A stretch of DNA of 64,000 nucleotides, taken from positions 3,410,001 through 3,474,000 of the forward strand of contig OZ059897.1 of the NCBI GenBank assembly GCA_964057225.1, read 5' to 3'. Source of the stretch: Auanema rhodensis (Eukaryota > Nematoda > Chromadorea > Rhabditida > Rhabditidae). Numbering within the stretch: the first letter of the stretch is position 1; the number at the start of each line of letters is the position of its first letter. Shown here one piece after another: positions 33,652-47,520 of this stretch. The notes under the pieces were generated by a model. It was not told the DNA's origin. It was given only the letters and a program-made list of their open reading frames with translations, and did no database searches. Position numbers and translations under genes: made by a program.

Positions 33652-36366
33652 AGATATCAACTGATATATGTTCACACTTATATCCTCGATTTTCACCCTG
33701 AAGAATTTATTTTTTCGTTGAATAACATTGTCCATCGTCTTCTCCTTGAAAGAAGGAATCTAAAAACATCTACTTTTTGTGAAATTATTTAGAAATTTTT
33801 CGGGAAAATTTTTGTCAAAATGTTTTTGGAAGCAATGTTGAGTGTACATGGGAACTCAGCATACACTAATGCATTATTTTTCAAACGATAATAACTAATT
33901 TTTGTATAGAGCGTTTCTTAATGTAGTAAAGTGCATTCGATGCGGATTTTTAAGAGATATCAACTGATATATGTTCACACTTATATCCTCGATTTTCACC
34001 CTGAAGAAATGATTTTTTCGTTGAAAAAACATTGTCCATCGTCTTTGCCTTGAAAAAAGGAATCTAAAAACATCTACTTTTTGTGAAATTATTCAGAAAT
34101 TTTTCGGGAAAATTTTTGTCAAAATGTTTTTGGAAGCAATGTTGAGTGTACATGGGAACTCAACATACACTAATGCATTATTTTTCAAACGATCATAACT
34201 TATTTTTGTATAGAGCGTTTCTCAATGTAGTAAAGTGCATTCGATGCGGATTTTTAAGCTGCGTCGATCTGTGTTATCCGATTTGAGCTAGCTTGAAAAT
34301 GTACCGAGATATCAACTGATATATGTTCACACTTATATCCTCGATTTTCACCCTGAAGAATTTATTTTTTCGTTGAAAAACATTGTCCATCGTCTTCGTC
34401 TTGAAAAAAGGAATCTAAAAACATCTACTTTTTGTGAAATTATTTAGAAATTTTTCAGGAAAATTTTTGTCAAAATGTTTTTGGAAGCAATGTTGAGTGT
34501 ACATGGGAACTCAACATACACTAATGCATTATTTTTCAAACGATCATAACTAATTTTTGTATAAAGCGTTTCTTAATGTAGTATAGTGCATTCGATGCGA
34601 ATTTTTAAGTTGCGTTGATCTGTGTTATCAGATTTGAGTTAGCTTAAAAATGCACCGAGATATCAACTGATATATGTTCACACTTATATCCTCGATTTTC
34701 ACCCTGAAGAAATGATTTTTTCGTTGAATAACATTGTCCATCGTCTTCGCCTTGAAAGAAGGAATCTAAAAACATCTACTTTTTGTGAAATTATTTAGAA
34801 ATTTTTCGGGAAAATTTTTGTCAAAATGTTTTTGGAAGCAATGTTGAGTGTACATGGGAACTCAGCATACACTAATGCATTATTTTTCAAACGATAATAA
34901 CTAATTTTTGTATAGAGCGTTTCTCAATGTAGTATAGTGCATTCGATGCGAATTTTTAAGTTGCGTTGATCTGTGTTATCAGATTTGAGTTAGCTTAAAA
35001 ATGCACCGAGATATCAACTGATATATGTTCACACTTATATCCTCGATTTTCACCCTGAAGAAATGATTTTTTCGTTGAAAAAACATTGTCCATCGTCTTT
35101 GCCTTGAAAAAAGGAATCTAAAAACATCTACTTTTTGTGAATTTATTCAGAAATTTTTCGGGAAAATTTTTGTCAAAATGTTTTTGGAAGCAATGTTGAG
35201 TGTACATGGGAACTCAACATACACTAATGCATTATTTTTCAAACGATCATAACTTATTTTTGTATAGAGCTTTTCTCAATGTAGTATAGTGCATTCGATG
35301 CGGATTTTTAAGCTGCGTCGATCTGTGTTATCCGATTTGAGCTAGCTTGAAAATGTACCGAGATATCAACTGATATATGTTCACACTTATATCCTCGATT
35401 TTCACCCTGAAGAATTTATTTTTTCGTTGAATAACATTGTCCATCGTCTTCTCCTTGAAAGAAGGAATCTAAAAACATCTACTTTTTGTGAAATTATTTA
35501 GAAATTTTTCGGGAAAATTTTTGTCAAAATGTTTTTGGAAGCAATGTTGAGTGTACATGGGAACTCAGCATACACTAATGCATTATTTTTCAAACGATAA
35601 TAACTAATTTTTGTATAGAGCGTTTCTTAATGTAGTAAAGTGCATTCGATGCGGATTTTTAAGAGATATCAACTGATATATGTTCACACTTATATCCTCG
35701 ATTTTCACCCTGAAGAAATGATTTTTTCGTTGAAAAAACATTGTCCATCGTCTTTGCCTTGAAAAAAGGAATCTAAAAACATCTACTTTTTGTGAAATTA
35801 TTCAGAAATTTTTCGGGAAAATTTTTGTCAAAATGTTTTTGGAAGCAATGTTGAGTGTACATGGGAACTCAACATACACTAATGCATTATTTTTCAAACG
35901 ATCATAACTTATTTTTGTATAGAGCGTTTCTCAATGTAGTAAAGTGCATTCGATGCGGATTTTTAAGCTGCGTCGATCTGTGTTATCCGATTTGAGCTAG
36001 CTTGAAAATGTACCGAGATATCAACTGATATATGTTCACACTTATATCCTCGATTTTCACCCTGAAGAATTTATTTTTTCGTTGAAAAACATTGTCCATC
36101 GTCTTCGTCTTGAAAAAAGGAATCTAAAAACATCTACTTTTTGTGAAATTATTTAGAAATTTTTCAGGAAAATTTTTGTCAAAATGTTTTTGGAAGCAAT
36201 GTTGAGTGTACATGGGAACTCAACATACACTAATGCATTATTTTTCAAACGATCATAACTAATTTTTGTATAAAGCGTTTCTTAATGTAGTATAGTGCAT
36301 TCGATGCGGATTTTTAAGCTGCGTCGATCTGTGTTATCAGATTTGAGTTAGCTTAAAAATGCACCG
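33000..36366. repeat. 5-unit repeat, 1,709-bp period, about two copies
   Basis: Units 33300, 33652, 33955 and 34307 correspond to 35009, 35361, 35664 and 36016, each 1,709 bp apart. Order: GAATTTATTCAG unit, T with deleted tail, S, T-head chimera. The period equals that of the repeat at the left end of the window because both hold five units with one deletion, but the subtypes differ, so they are not the same repeat. The left limit lies within the unit at 32949 and is set only roughly. Confidence 0.75.
34307..35008. repeat. Two adjacent chimeric units
   Basis: The unit at 34307 has a T head (GAATTTATTTTTT) joined to a non-T body (GTTGAAAAAC, CTTCGTCTTG, TTTTCAGG, CAACAT). The next unit, at 34658, has a non-T head (GAAATGATTTTTT) joined to a T body (GAATAAC, CTTCGCCTTG, CAGCAT). 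Both switches fall at or beside the T-tract at unit positions 59-66. The first chimera recurs at 36016 and 39434. Both units end with the uncommon GATGCGAATTTTT, a marker of the T unit at 32949. Confidence 0.78.
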
Positions 36367-38778
36367 AGATATCAACTGATATATGTTCACACTTATATCC
36401 TCGATTTTCACCCTGAAGAAATGATTTTTTCGTTGAAAAAACATTGTCCATCGTCTTTGCCTTAAAAAAAGGAATCTAAAAACATCTACTTTTTGTGAAA
36501 TTATTTAGAAATTTTTCGGGAAAATTTTTGTCAAAATGTTTTTGGAAGCAATGTTGAGTGTACATGGGAACTCAACATACACTAATGCATTATTTTTCAA
36601 ACGATCATAACTTATTTTTGTATAGAGCGTTTCTCAATGTAGTATAGTGCATTCGATGCGGATTTTTAAGCTGCGTCGATCTGTGTTATCCGATTTGAGC
36701 TAGCTTGAAAATGTACCGAGATATCAACTGATATATGTTCACACTTATATCCTCGATTTTCACCCTGAAGAATTTATTTTTTCGTTGAATAACATTGTCC
36801 ATCGTCTTCTCCTTGAAAGAAGGAATCTAAAAACATCTACTTTTTGTGAAATTATTTAGAAATTTTTCGGGAAAATTTTTGTCAAAATGTTTTTGGAAGC
36901 AATGTTGAGTGTACATGGGAACTCAGCATACACTAATGCATTATTTTTCAAACGATAATAACTAATTTTTGTATAGAGCGTTTCTTAATGTAGTAAAGTG
37001 CATTCGATGCGGATTTTTAAGAGATATCAACTGATATATGTTCACACTTATATCCTCGATTTTCACCCTGAAGAAATGATTTTTTCGTTGAAAAAACATT
37101 GTCCATCGTCTTTGCCTTGAAAAAAGGAATCTAAAAACATCTACTTTTTGTGAAATTATTCAGAAATTTTTCGGGAAAATTTTTGTCAAAATGTTTTTGG
37201 AAGCAATGTTGAGTGTACATGGGAACTCAACATACACTAATGCATTATTTTTCAAACGATCATAACTTATTTTTGTATAGAGCGTTTCTCAATGTAGTAA
37301 AGTGCATTCGATGCGGATTTTTAAGCTGCGTCGATCTGTGTTATCCGATTTGAGCTAGCTTGAAAATGTACCGAGATATCAACTGATATATGTTCACACT
37401 TATATCCTCGATTTTCACCCTGAAGAATTTATTTTTTCGTTGAATAACATTGTCCATCGTCTTCTCCTTGAAAGAAGGAATCTAAAAACATCTACTTTTT
37501 GTGAAATTATTTAGAAATTTTTCGGGAAAATTTTTGTCAAAATGTTTTTGGAAGCAATGTTGAGTGTACATGGGAACTCAGCATACACTAATGCATTATT
37601 TTTCAAACGATAATAACTAATTTTTGTATAGAGCGTTTCTTAATGTAGTAAAGTGCATTCGATGCGGATTTTTAAGTTGCGTTGATCTTTGTTATCAGAT
37701 TTGAGTTAGCTTAAAAATGCACCGAGATATCAACTGATATATGTTCACACTTATATCCTCGATTTTCACCCTGAAGAAATAATTTTTTCGTTGAATAACA
37801 TTGTCCATCATCTTCGTCTTGAAAAAAGGAATCTAAAAACATCTACTTTTTGTGAAATTATTTAGAAATTTTTCGGGAAAATTTTTGTCAAAATGTTTTT
37901 GGAAGCAATGTTGAGTGTACATGGGAACTCAACATACACTAATGCATTATTTTTCAAACGATCATAACTAATTTTTGTAAATAGCGTTTCTCGATGTAGT
38001 AAAGTGCATTCGATGCGGATTTTTAAGTGGCGTTGATCTTTGTTATCAGATTTGAGTTAGCTTAAAAATGCACCGAGATATCAACTGATATATGTTCACA
38101 CTTATATCCTCGATTTTCACCCTGAAGAAATGATTTTTTCGTTGAATAACATTGTCCATCATCTTCGTCTTGAAAAAAGGAATCTAAAAACATCTACTTT
38201 TTGTGAAATTATTTAGAAATTTTTCGGGAAAATTTTTGTCAAAATGTTTTTGGAAGCAATGTTGAGTGTACATGGGAACTCAACATACACTAATGCATTA
38301 TTTTTCAAACGATCATAACTAATTTTTGTAAATAGCGTTTCTCGATGTAGTATAGTGCATTCGATGCGGATTTTTAAGCTGCGTCGATCTGTGTTATCAG
38401 ATTTGAGTTAGCTTAAAAATGCACCGAGATATCAACTGATATATGTTCACACTTATATCCTCGATTTTCACCCTGAAGAAATGATTTTTTCGTTGAAAAA
38501 ACATTGTCCATCGTCTTTGCCTTAAAAAAAGGAATCTAAAAACATCTACTTTTTGTGAAATTATTTAGAAATTTTTCGGGAAAATTTTTGTCAAAATGTT
38601 TTTGGAAGCAATGTTGAGTGTACATGGGAACTCAACATACACTAATGCATTATTTTTCGAACGATCATAACTTATTTTTGTATAGAGCGTTTCTCAATGT
38701 AGTATAGTGCATTCGATGCGGATTTTTAAGCTGCGTCGATCTGTGTTATCCGATTTGAGCTAGCTTGAAAATGTACCG
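35361..38778. repeat. 10-unit repeat, 3,418-bp period, copy 1
   Basis: Units start at 35361 (T, deleted tail), 35664 (S), 36016 (chimera), 36367 (K), 36719 (T, deleted tail), 37022 (S), 37374 (T), 37725 (C with GAAATAATTTTTT), 38076 (C with GTGGCG head) and 38427 (K). The first nine have counterparts 3,418 bp further on. The last unit has one private change, TTTTTCGAACG near 38658. Confidence 0.86.
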
Positions 38779-41700
38779 AGATATCAACTGATATATGTTC
38801 ACACTTATATCCTCGATTTTCACCCTGAAGAATTTATTTTTTCGTTGAATAACATTGTCCATCGTCTTCTCCTTGAAAGAAGGAATCTAAAAACATCTAC
38901 TTTTTGTGAAATTATTTAGAAATTTTTCGGGAAAATTTTTGTCAAAATGTTTTTGGAAGCAATGTTGAGTGTACATGGGAACTCAGCATACACTAATGCA
39001 TTATTTTTCAAACGATAATAACTAATTTTTGTATAGAGCGTTTCTTAATGTAGTAAAGTGCATTCGATGCGGATTTTTAAGAGATATCAACTGATATATG
39101 TTCACACTTATATCCTCGATTTTCACCCTGAAGAAATGATTTTTTCGTTGAAAAAACATTGTCCATCGTCTTTGCCTTGAAAAAAGGAATCTAAAAACAT
39201 CTACTTTTTGTGAAATTATTCAGAAATTTTTCGGGAAAATTTTTGTCAAAATGTTTTTGGAAGCAATGTTGAGTGTACATGGGAACTCAACATACACTAA
39301 TGCATTATTTTTCAAACGATCATAACTTATTTTTGTATAGAGCGTTTCTCAATGTAGTAAAGTGCATTCGATGCGGATTTTTAAGCTGCGTCGATCTGTG
39401 TTATCCGATTTGAGCTAGCTTGAAAATGTACCGAGATATCAACTGATATATGTTCACACTTATATCCTCGATTTTCACCCTGAAGAATTTATTTTTTCGT
39501 TGAAAAACATTGTCCATCGTCTTCGTCTTGAAAAAAGGAATCTAAAAACATCTACTTTTTGTGAAATTATTTAGAAATTTTTCAGGAAAATTTTTGTCAA
39601 AATGTTTTTGGAAGCAATGTTGAGTGTACATGGGAACTCAACATACACTAATGCATTATTTTTCAAACGATCATAACTAATTTTTGTATAAAGCGTTTCT
39701 TAATGTAGTATAGTGCATTCGATGCGGATTTTTAAGCTGCGTCGATCTGTGTTATCAGATTTGAGTTAGCTTAAAAATGCACCGAGATATCAACTGATAT
39801 ATGTTCACACTTATATCCTCGATTTTCACCCTGAAGAAATGATTTTTTCGTTGAAAAAACATTGTCCATCGTCTTTGCCTTAAAAAAAGGAATCTAAAAA
39901 CATCTACTTTTTGTGAAATTATTTAGAAATTTTTCGGGAAAATTTTTGTCAAAATGTTTTTGGAAGCAATGTTGAGTGTACATGGGAACTCAACATACAC
40001 TAATGCATTATTTTTCAAACGATCATAACTTATTTTTGTATAGAGCGTTTCTCAATGTAGTATAGTGCATTCGATGCGGATTTTTAAGCTGCGTCGATCT
40101 GTGTTATCCGATTTGAGCTAGCTTGAAAATGTACCGAGATATCAACTGATATATGTTCACACTTATATCCTCGATTTTCACCCTGAAGAATTTATTTTTT
40201 CGTTGAATAACATTGTCCATCGTCTTCTCCTTGAAAGAAGGAATCTAAAAACATCTACTTTTTGTGAAATTATTTAGAAATTTTTCGGGAAAATTTTTGT
40301 CAAAATGTTTTTGGAAGCAATGTTGAGTGTACATGGGAACTCAGCATACACTAATGCATTATTTTTCAAACGATAATAACTAATTTTTGTATAGAGCGTT
40401 TCTTAATGTAGTAAAGTGCATTCGATGCGGATTTTTAAGAGATATCAACTGATATATGTTCACACTTATATCCTCGATTTTCACCCTGAAGAAATGATTT
40501 TTTCGTTGAAAAAACATTGTCCATCGTCTTTGCCTTGAAAAAAGGAATCTAAAAACATCTACTTTTTGTGAAATTATTCAGAAATTTTTCGGGAAAATTT
40601 TTGTCAAAATGTTTTTGGAAGCAATGTTGAGTGTACATGGGAACTCAACATACACTAATGCATTATTTTTCAAACGATCATAACTTATTTTTGTATAGAG
40701 CGTTTCTCAATGTAGTAAAGTGCATTCGATGCGGATTTTTAAGCTGCGTCGATCTGTGTTATCCGATTTGAGCTAGCTTGAAAATGTACCGAGATATCAA
40801 CTGATATATGTTCACACTTATATCCTCGATTTTCACCCTGAAGAATTTATTTTTTCGTTGAATAACATTGTCCATCGTCTTCTCCTTGAAAGAAGGAATC
40901 TAAAAACATCTACTTTTTGTGAAATTATTTAGAAATTTTTCGGGAAAATTTTTGTCAAAATGTTTTTGGAAGCAATGTTGAGTGTACATGGGAACTCAGC
41001 ATACACTAATGCATTATTTTTCAAACGATAATAACTAATTTTTGTATAGAGCGTTTCTTAATGTAGTAAAGTGCATTCGATGCGGATTTTTAAGTTGCGT
41101 TGATCTTTGTTATCAGATTTGAGTTAGCTTAAAAATGCACCGAGATATCAACTGATATATGTTCACACTTATATCCTCGATTTTCACCCTGAAGAAATAA
41201 TTTTTTTGTTGAATAACATTGTCCATCATCTTCGTCTTGAAAAAAGGAATCTAAAAACATCTACTTTTTGTGAAATTATTTAGAAATTTTTCGGGAAAAT
41301 TTTTGTCAAAATGTTTTTGGAAGCAATGTTGAGTGTACATGGGAACTCAACATACACTAATGCATTATTTTTCAAACGATCATAACTAATTTTTGTAAAT
41401 AGCGTTTCTCGATGTAGTAAAGTGCATTCGATGCGGATTTTTAAGTGGCGTTGATCTTTGTTATCAGATTTGAGTTAGCTTAAAAATGCACCGAGATATC
41501 AACTGATATATGTTCACACTTATATCCTCGATTTTCACCCTGAAGAAATGATTTTTTCGTTGAATAACATTGTCCATCATCTTCGTCTTGAAAAAAGGAA
41601 TCTAAAAACATCTACTTTTTGTGAAATTATTTAGAAATTTTTCGGGAAAATTTTTGTCAAAATGTTTTTGGAAGCAATGTTGAGTGTACATGGGAACTCA

Positions 41701-41844
41701 ACATACACTAATGCATTATTTTTCAAACGATCATAACTAATTTTTGTAAATAGCGTTTCTCGATGTAGTATAGTGCATTCGATGCGGATTTTTAAGCTGC
41801 GTTGATCTGTGTTATCAGATTTGAGTTAACTTAAAAATGCACCG
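38779..41844. repeat. 10-unit repeat, 3,418-bp period, copy 2 (nine units)
   Basis: Units 38779, 39082, 39434, 39785, 40137, 40440, 40792, 41143 and 41494 match copy 1 in order and spacing. One mismatch seen: 41207 T against 37789 C. Instead of the tenth (K) unit, an O unit follows at 41845, so the second copy was cut off by another exchange. Confidence 0.86.
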
Positions 41845-43601
41845 AGATATCAACTGATATAGGTTCACACGTATATCCTCGATTTTCACCCTGAAGAAAT
41901 GATTTTTTCGTTGAAAAACATTGTCCATCGTCTTCGTCATGAAAAAAGGAATCTAAAAACATCTACTTTTTGTGAAATTATTCAGAAAAGTTTCGGGAAA
42001 ATTTTTGTCAAAATGCTTTTGGAAGCAATGTTGAGTGTACATGGGAACTCAACATACACTAATGAATTATTTTTCAAACGATCATAACTTATTTTTGTTT
42101 AGAGCGTTTCTCAATGTAGTATAGTGCATTCGATGCGGATTTTTAAGCTGCGTTGATCTGTGTTATCCGATTTGAGCTAGCTTGAAAATGTACCGAGATA
42201 TCAACTGATATATGTTCACACTTATATCTTCGATTTTCACCCTGAAGAATTTATTTTTTCGTTGAATAACATTGTCCATCGTCTTCGCCTTGAAAGAAGG
42301 AATCTAAAAACATCTACTTTTTGTGAAATTATTTAGAAATTTTTCGGGAAAATTTTTGTCAAAATGTTTTTGGAAGCAATGTTGAGTGTACATGGGAACT
42401 CAGCATACACTAATGCATTATTTTTCAAACGATAATAACTAATTTTTGTATAGAGCGTTTCTCAATGTAGTATAGTGCATTCGATGCGAATTTTTAAGTT
42501 GCGTTGATCTGTGTTATCAGATTTGAGTTAGCTTAAAAATGCACCGAGATATCAACTGATATATGTTCACACTTATATCCTCGATTTTCACCCTGAAGAA
42601 ATGATTTTTTCGTTGAAAAAACATTGTCCATCGTCTTTGCCTTGAAAAAAGGAATCTAAAAACATCTACTTTTTGTGAATTTATTCAGAAATTTTTCGGG
42701 AAAATTTTTGTCAAAATGTTTTTGGAAGCAATGTTGAGTGTACATGGGAACTCAACATACACTAATGCATTATTTTTCAAACGATCATAACTTATTTTTG
42801 TATAGAGCTTTTCTCAATGTAGTATAGTGCATTCGATGCGGATTTTTAAGCTGCGTCGATCTGTGTTATCCGATTTGAGCTAGCTTAAAAATGCACCGAG
42901 ATATCAACTGATATATGTTCACACTTATATCCTCGATTTTCACCCTGAAGAAATGATTTTTTGGTTGAAAAACATTGTCCATCGTCTTCGTCTTGAAAAA
43001 AGGAATCTAAAAACATCTACTTTTTGTGAAATTATTTAGAAATTTTTCAGGAAAATTTTTGTCAAAATGTTTTTGGAAGCAATGTTGAGTGTACATGGGA
43101 ACTCAACATACACTAATGCATTATTTTTCAAACGATCATAACTAATTTTTGTATAAAGCGTTTCTTAATGTAGTATAGTGCATTCGATGCGGATTTTTAA
43201 GCTGCGTCGATCTGTGTTATCAGATTTGAGTTAGCTTAAAAATGCACCGAGATATCAACTGATATATGTTCACACTTATATCCTCGATTTTCACCCTGAA
43301 GAAATGATTTTTTCGTTGAAAAAACATTGTCCATCGTCTTTGCCTTAGAAAAAGGAATCTAAAAACATCTACTTTTTGTGAAATTATTTAGAAATTTTTC
43401 GGGAAAATTTTTGTCAAAATGTTTTTGGAAGCAATGTTGAGTGTACATGGGAACTCAACATACACTAATGCATTATTTTTCAAACGATCATAACTTATTT
43501 TTGTATAGAGCGTTTCTCAATGTAGTATAGTGCATTCGATGCGGATTTTTAAGCTGCGTCGATCTGTGTTATCCGATTTGAGCTAGCTTGAAAATGTACC
43601 G
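41845..43601. repeat. O module, derived form
   Basis: Units 41845 (O), 42196 (T with ATCTTCGATT), 42547 (GAATTTATTCAG), 42899 (W-like, TTTTCAGG) and 43250 (K-like, CCTTAGAAAAAGG). The O unit has the derived AAAAGTTTCGGG and one private change at 42016. Together with flanks this stretch (40440 to about 43956) matches 53757 to about 57273 at an offset of 13,317 bp. Confidence 0.82.
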
Positions 43602-46573
43602 AGATATCAACTGATATATGTTCACACTTATATCCTCGATTTTCACCCTGAAGAATTTATTTTTTCGTTGAATAACATTGTCCATCGTCTTCTCCTTGAA
43701 AGAAGGAATCTAAAAACATCTACTTTTTGTGAAATTATTTAGAAATTTTTCGGGAAAATTTTTGTCAAAATGTTTTTGGAAGCAATGTTGAGTGTACATG
43801 GGAACTCAGCATACACTAATGCATTATTTTTCAAACGATAATAACTAATTTTTGTATAGAGCGTTTCTTAATGTAGTAAAGTGCATTCGATGCGGATTTT
43901 TAAGAGATATCAACTGATATATGTTCACACTTATATCCTCGATTTTCACCCTGAAGAAATGATTTTTTCGTTGAAAAAACATTGTCCATCGTCTTTGCCT
44001 TGAAAAAAGGAATCTAAAAACATCTACTTTTTGTGAAATTATTCAGAAATTTTTCGGGAAAATTTTTGTCAAAATGTTTTTGGAAGCAATGTTGAGTGTA
44101 CATGGGAACTCAACATACACTAATGCATTATTTTTCAAACGATCATAACTTATTTTTGTATAGAGCGTTTCTCAATGTAGTAAAGTGCATTCGATGCGGA
44201 TTTTTAAGCTGCGTCGATCTGTGTTATCCGATTTGAGCTAGCTTGAAAATGTACCGAGATATCAACTGATATATGTTCACACTTATATCCTCGATTTTCA
44301 CCCTGAAGAATTTATTTTTTCGTTGAATAACATTGTCCATCGTCTTCTTCTTGAAAGAAGGAATTTAAAAACATCTACTTTTTGTGAAATTATTTAGAAA
44401 TTTTTCGGGAAAATTTTTGTCAAAATGTTTTTGGAAGCAATGTTGAGTGTACATGGGAACTCAGCATACACTAATGCATTATTTTTCAAACGATAATAAC
44501 TAATTTTTGTATAGAGCGTTTCTTAATGTAGTAAAGTGCATTCGATGCGGATTTTTAAGTTGCGTTGATCTTTGTTATCAGATTTGAGTTAACTTAAAAA
44601 TGCACCGAGATATCAACTGATATATGTTCACACTTATATCCTCGATTTTCACCCTGAAGAAATGATTTTTTCGTTGAAAAAACATTGTCCATCGTCTTTG
44701 CCTTGAAAAAAGGAATCTAAAAACATCTACTTTTTGTGAAATTATTTAGAAATTTTTCGGGAAAATTTTTGTCAAAATGTTTTTGGAAGCAATGTTGAGT
44801 GTACATGGGAACTCAGCATACACTAATGCATTATTTTTCAAACGATAATAACTAATTTTTGTATAGAGCGTTTCTTAATGTAGTAAAGTGCATTCGATGC
44901 GGATTTTTAAGAGATATCAACTGATATATGTTCACACTTATATCCTCGATTTTCACCCTGAAGAAATGATTTTTTCGTTGAAAAAACATTGTCCATCGTC
45001 TTTGCCTTGAAAAAAGGAATCTAAAAACATCTACTTTTTGTGAAATTATTCAGAAATTTTTCGGGAAAATTTTTGTCAAAATGTTTTTGGAAGCAATGTT
45101 GAGTGTACATGGGAACTCAACATACACTAATGCATTATTTTTCAAACGATCATAACTTATTTTTGTATAGAGCGTTTCTCAATGTAGTAAAGTGCATTCG
45201 ATGCGGATTTTTAAGCTGCGTCGATCTGTGTTATCCGATTTGAGCTAGCTTGAAAATGTACCGAGATATCAACTGATATATGTTCACACTTATATCCTCG
45301 ATTTTCACCCTGAAGAATTTATTTTTTCGTTGAATAACATTGTCCATCGTCTTCTCCTTGAAAGAAGGAATCTAAAAACATCTACTTTTTGTGAAATTAT
45401 TTAGAAATTTTTCGGGAAAATTTTTGTCAAAATGTTTTTGGAAGCAATGTTGAGTGTACATGGGAACTCAGCATACACTAATGCATTATTTTTCAAACGA
45501 TAATAACTAATTTTTGTATAGAGCGTTTCTTAATGTAGTAAAGTGCATTCGATGCGGATTTTTAAGAGATATCAACTGATATATGTTCACACTTATATCC
45601 TCGATTTTCACCCTGAAGAAATGATTTTTTCGTTGAAAAAACATTGTCCATCGTCTTTGCCTTGAAAAAAGGAATCTAAAAACATCTACTTTTTGTGAAA
45701 TTATTCAGAAATTTTTCGGGAAAATTTTTGTCAAAATGTTTTTGGAAGCAATGTTGAGTGTACATGGGAACTCAACATACACTAATGCATTATTTTTCAA
45801 ACGATCATAACTTATTTTTGTATAGAGCGTTTCTCAATGTAGTAAAGTGCATTCGATGCGGATTTTTAAGCTGCGTTGATCTGTGTTATCCGATTTGAGC
45901 TAGCTTGAAAATGTACCGAGATATCAACTGATATAGGTTCACACTTATATCCTCGATTTTCACCCTGAAGAATTAATTTTTTCGTTGAATAACATTGTCC
46001 ATCGTATTCGTCTTGAAAAAAGGAATCTAAAAACATCTACTTTTTGTGAAATTATTTAGAAATTTTTCGGGAAAATTTTTGTCAAAATGTTTTTGGAAGC
46101 AATGTTGAGTGTACATGGGAACTCAACATACACTAATGCATTATTTTTCAAACGATTATAACTTATTTTTGTATAGAGCGTTTCTTAATGTAGTAAAGTG
46201 CATTCGATGCGGATTTTTAAGAGATATCAACTGATATATGTTCACACTTATATCCTCGATTTTCACCCTGAAGAAATGATTTTTTCGTTGAAAAAACATT
46301 GTCCATCGTCTTTGCCTTGAAAAAAGGAATCTAAAAACATCTACTTTTTGTGAAATTATTCAGAAATTTTTCGGGAAAATTTTTGTCAAAATGTTTTTGG
46401 AAGCAATGTTGAGTGTACATGGGAACTCAACATACACTAATGCATTATTTTTCAAACGATCATAACTTATTTTTGTATAGAGCGTTTCTCAATGTAGTAA
46501 AGTGCATTCGATGCGGATTTTTAAGCTGCGTCGATCTGTGTTATCCGATTTGAGCTAGCTTGAAAATGTACCG
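43602..46573. repeat. T-S dimer repeats, 655-bp period
   Basis: Deletion-tailed and full units alternate: T 43602 / S 43905 / T 44257, then S 44912 / T 45264 / S 45567 / T-like 45919 / S 46222 / T 46574. Equivalent positions are 655 bp apart (303 plus 352). Between the two runs, the unit at 44608 has a GTTAACTT head and a deletion tail. The unit at 45919 is a chimera with GATATAGGTTC, GAATTAATTTTTT, CATCGTATTCG and GATTATAAC. Four deletion junctions lie within 2.3 kb. Confidence 0.84.
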
Positions 46574-47520
46574 AGATATCAACTGATATATGTTCACACT
46601 TATATCCTCGATTTTCACCCTGAAGAATTTATTTTTTCGTTGAATAACATTGTCCATCGTCTTCTCCTTGAAAGAAAGAATCTAAAAACATCTACTTTTT
46701 GTGAAATTATTTAGAAATTTTTCGGGAAAATTTTTGTCAAAATGTTTTTGGAAGCAATGTTGAGTGTACATGGGAACTCAGCATACACTAATGCATTATT
46801 TTTCAAACGATAATAACTAATTTTTGTATAGAGCGTTTCTTAATGTAGTAAAGTGCATTCGATGCGGATTTTTAAGTTGCGTTGATCTTTGTTATCAGAT
46901 TTGAGTTAGCTTAAAAATGCACCGAGATATCAACTGATATATGTTCACACTTATATCCTCGATTTTCACCCTGAAGAAATAATTTTTTCGTTGAATAACA
47001 TTGTCCATCATCTTCGTCTTGAAAAAAGGAATCTAAAAACATCTACTTTTTGTGAAATTATTTAGAAATTTTTCGGGAAAATTTTTGTCAAAATGTTTTT
47101 GGAAGCAATGTTGAGTGTACATGGGAACTCAGCATACACTAATGCATTATTTTTCAAACGATAATAACTAATTTCTGTATAGAGCGTTTGTTAATGCAGT
47201 AAAGTGCATTCGATGCGGATTTTTAAGTTGCGTTGATCTTTGTTATCAGATTTGAGTTAGCTTAAAAATGCACCGAGATATCAACTGATATATGTTCACA
47301 CTTATATCCTCGATTTTCACCCTGAAGAAATAATTTTTTCGTTGAATAACATTGTCCATCATCTTCGTCTTGAAAAAAGGAATCTAAAAACATCTACTTT
47401 TTGTGAAATTATTTAGAAATTTTTCGGGAAAATTTTTGTCAAAATGTTTTTGGAAGCAATGTTGAGTGTACATGGGAACTCAACATACACTAATGCATTA
47501 TTTTTCAAACGATCATAACT
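46574..47520. repeat. T unit followed by two C units with GAAATAATT
   Basis: Units at 46574 (T, private GAAAGAAAGAATC), 46925 and 47276 (both C, GAAATAATTTTTT). The unit at 46925 combines a C head with CAGCAT/GATAATAAC and has a cluster of private changes near its end (AATTTCTGTA, GCGTTTGTTAATGCAG at about 47173-47198). It is one of the few units with several private differences close together. Confidence 0.75.
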
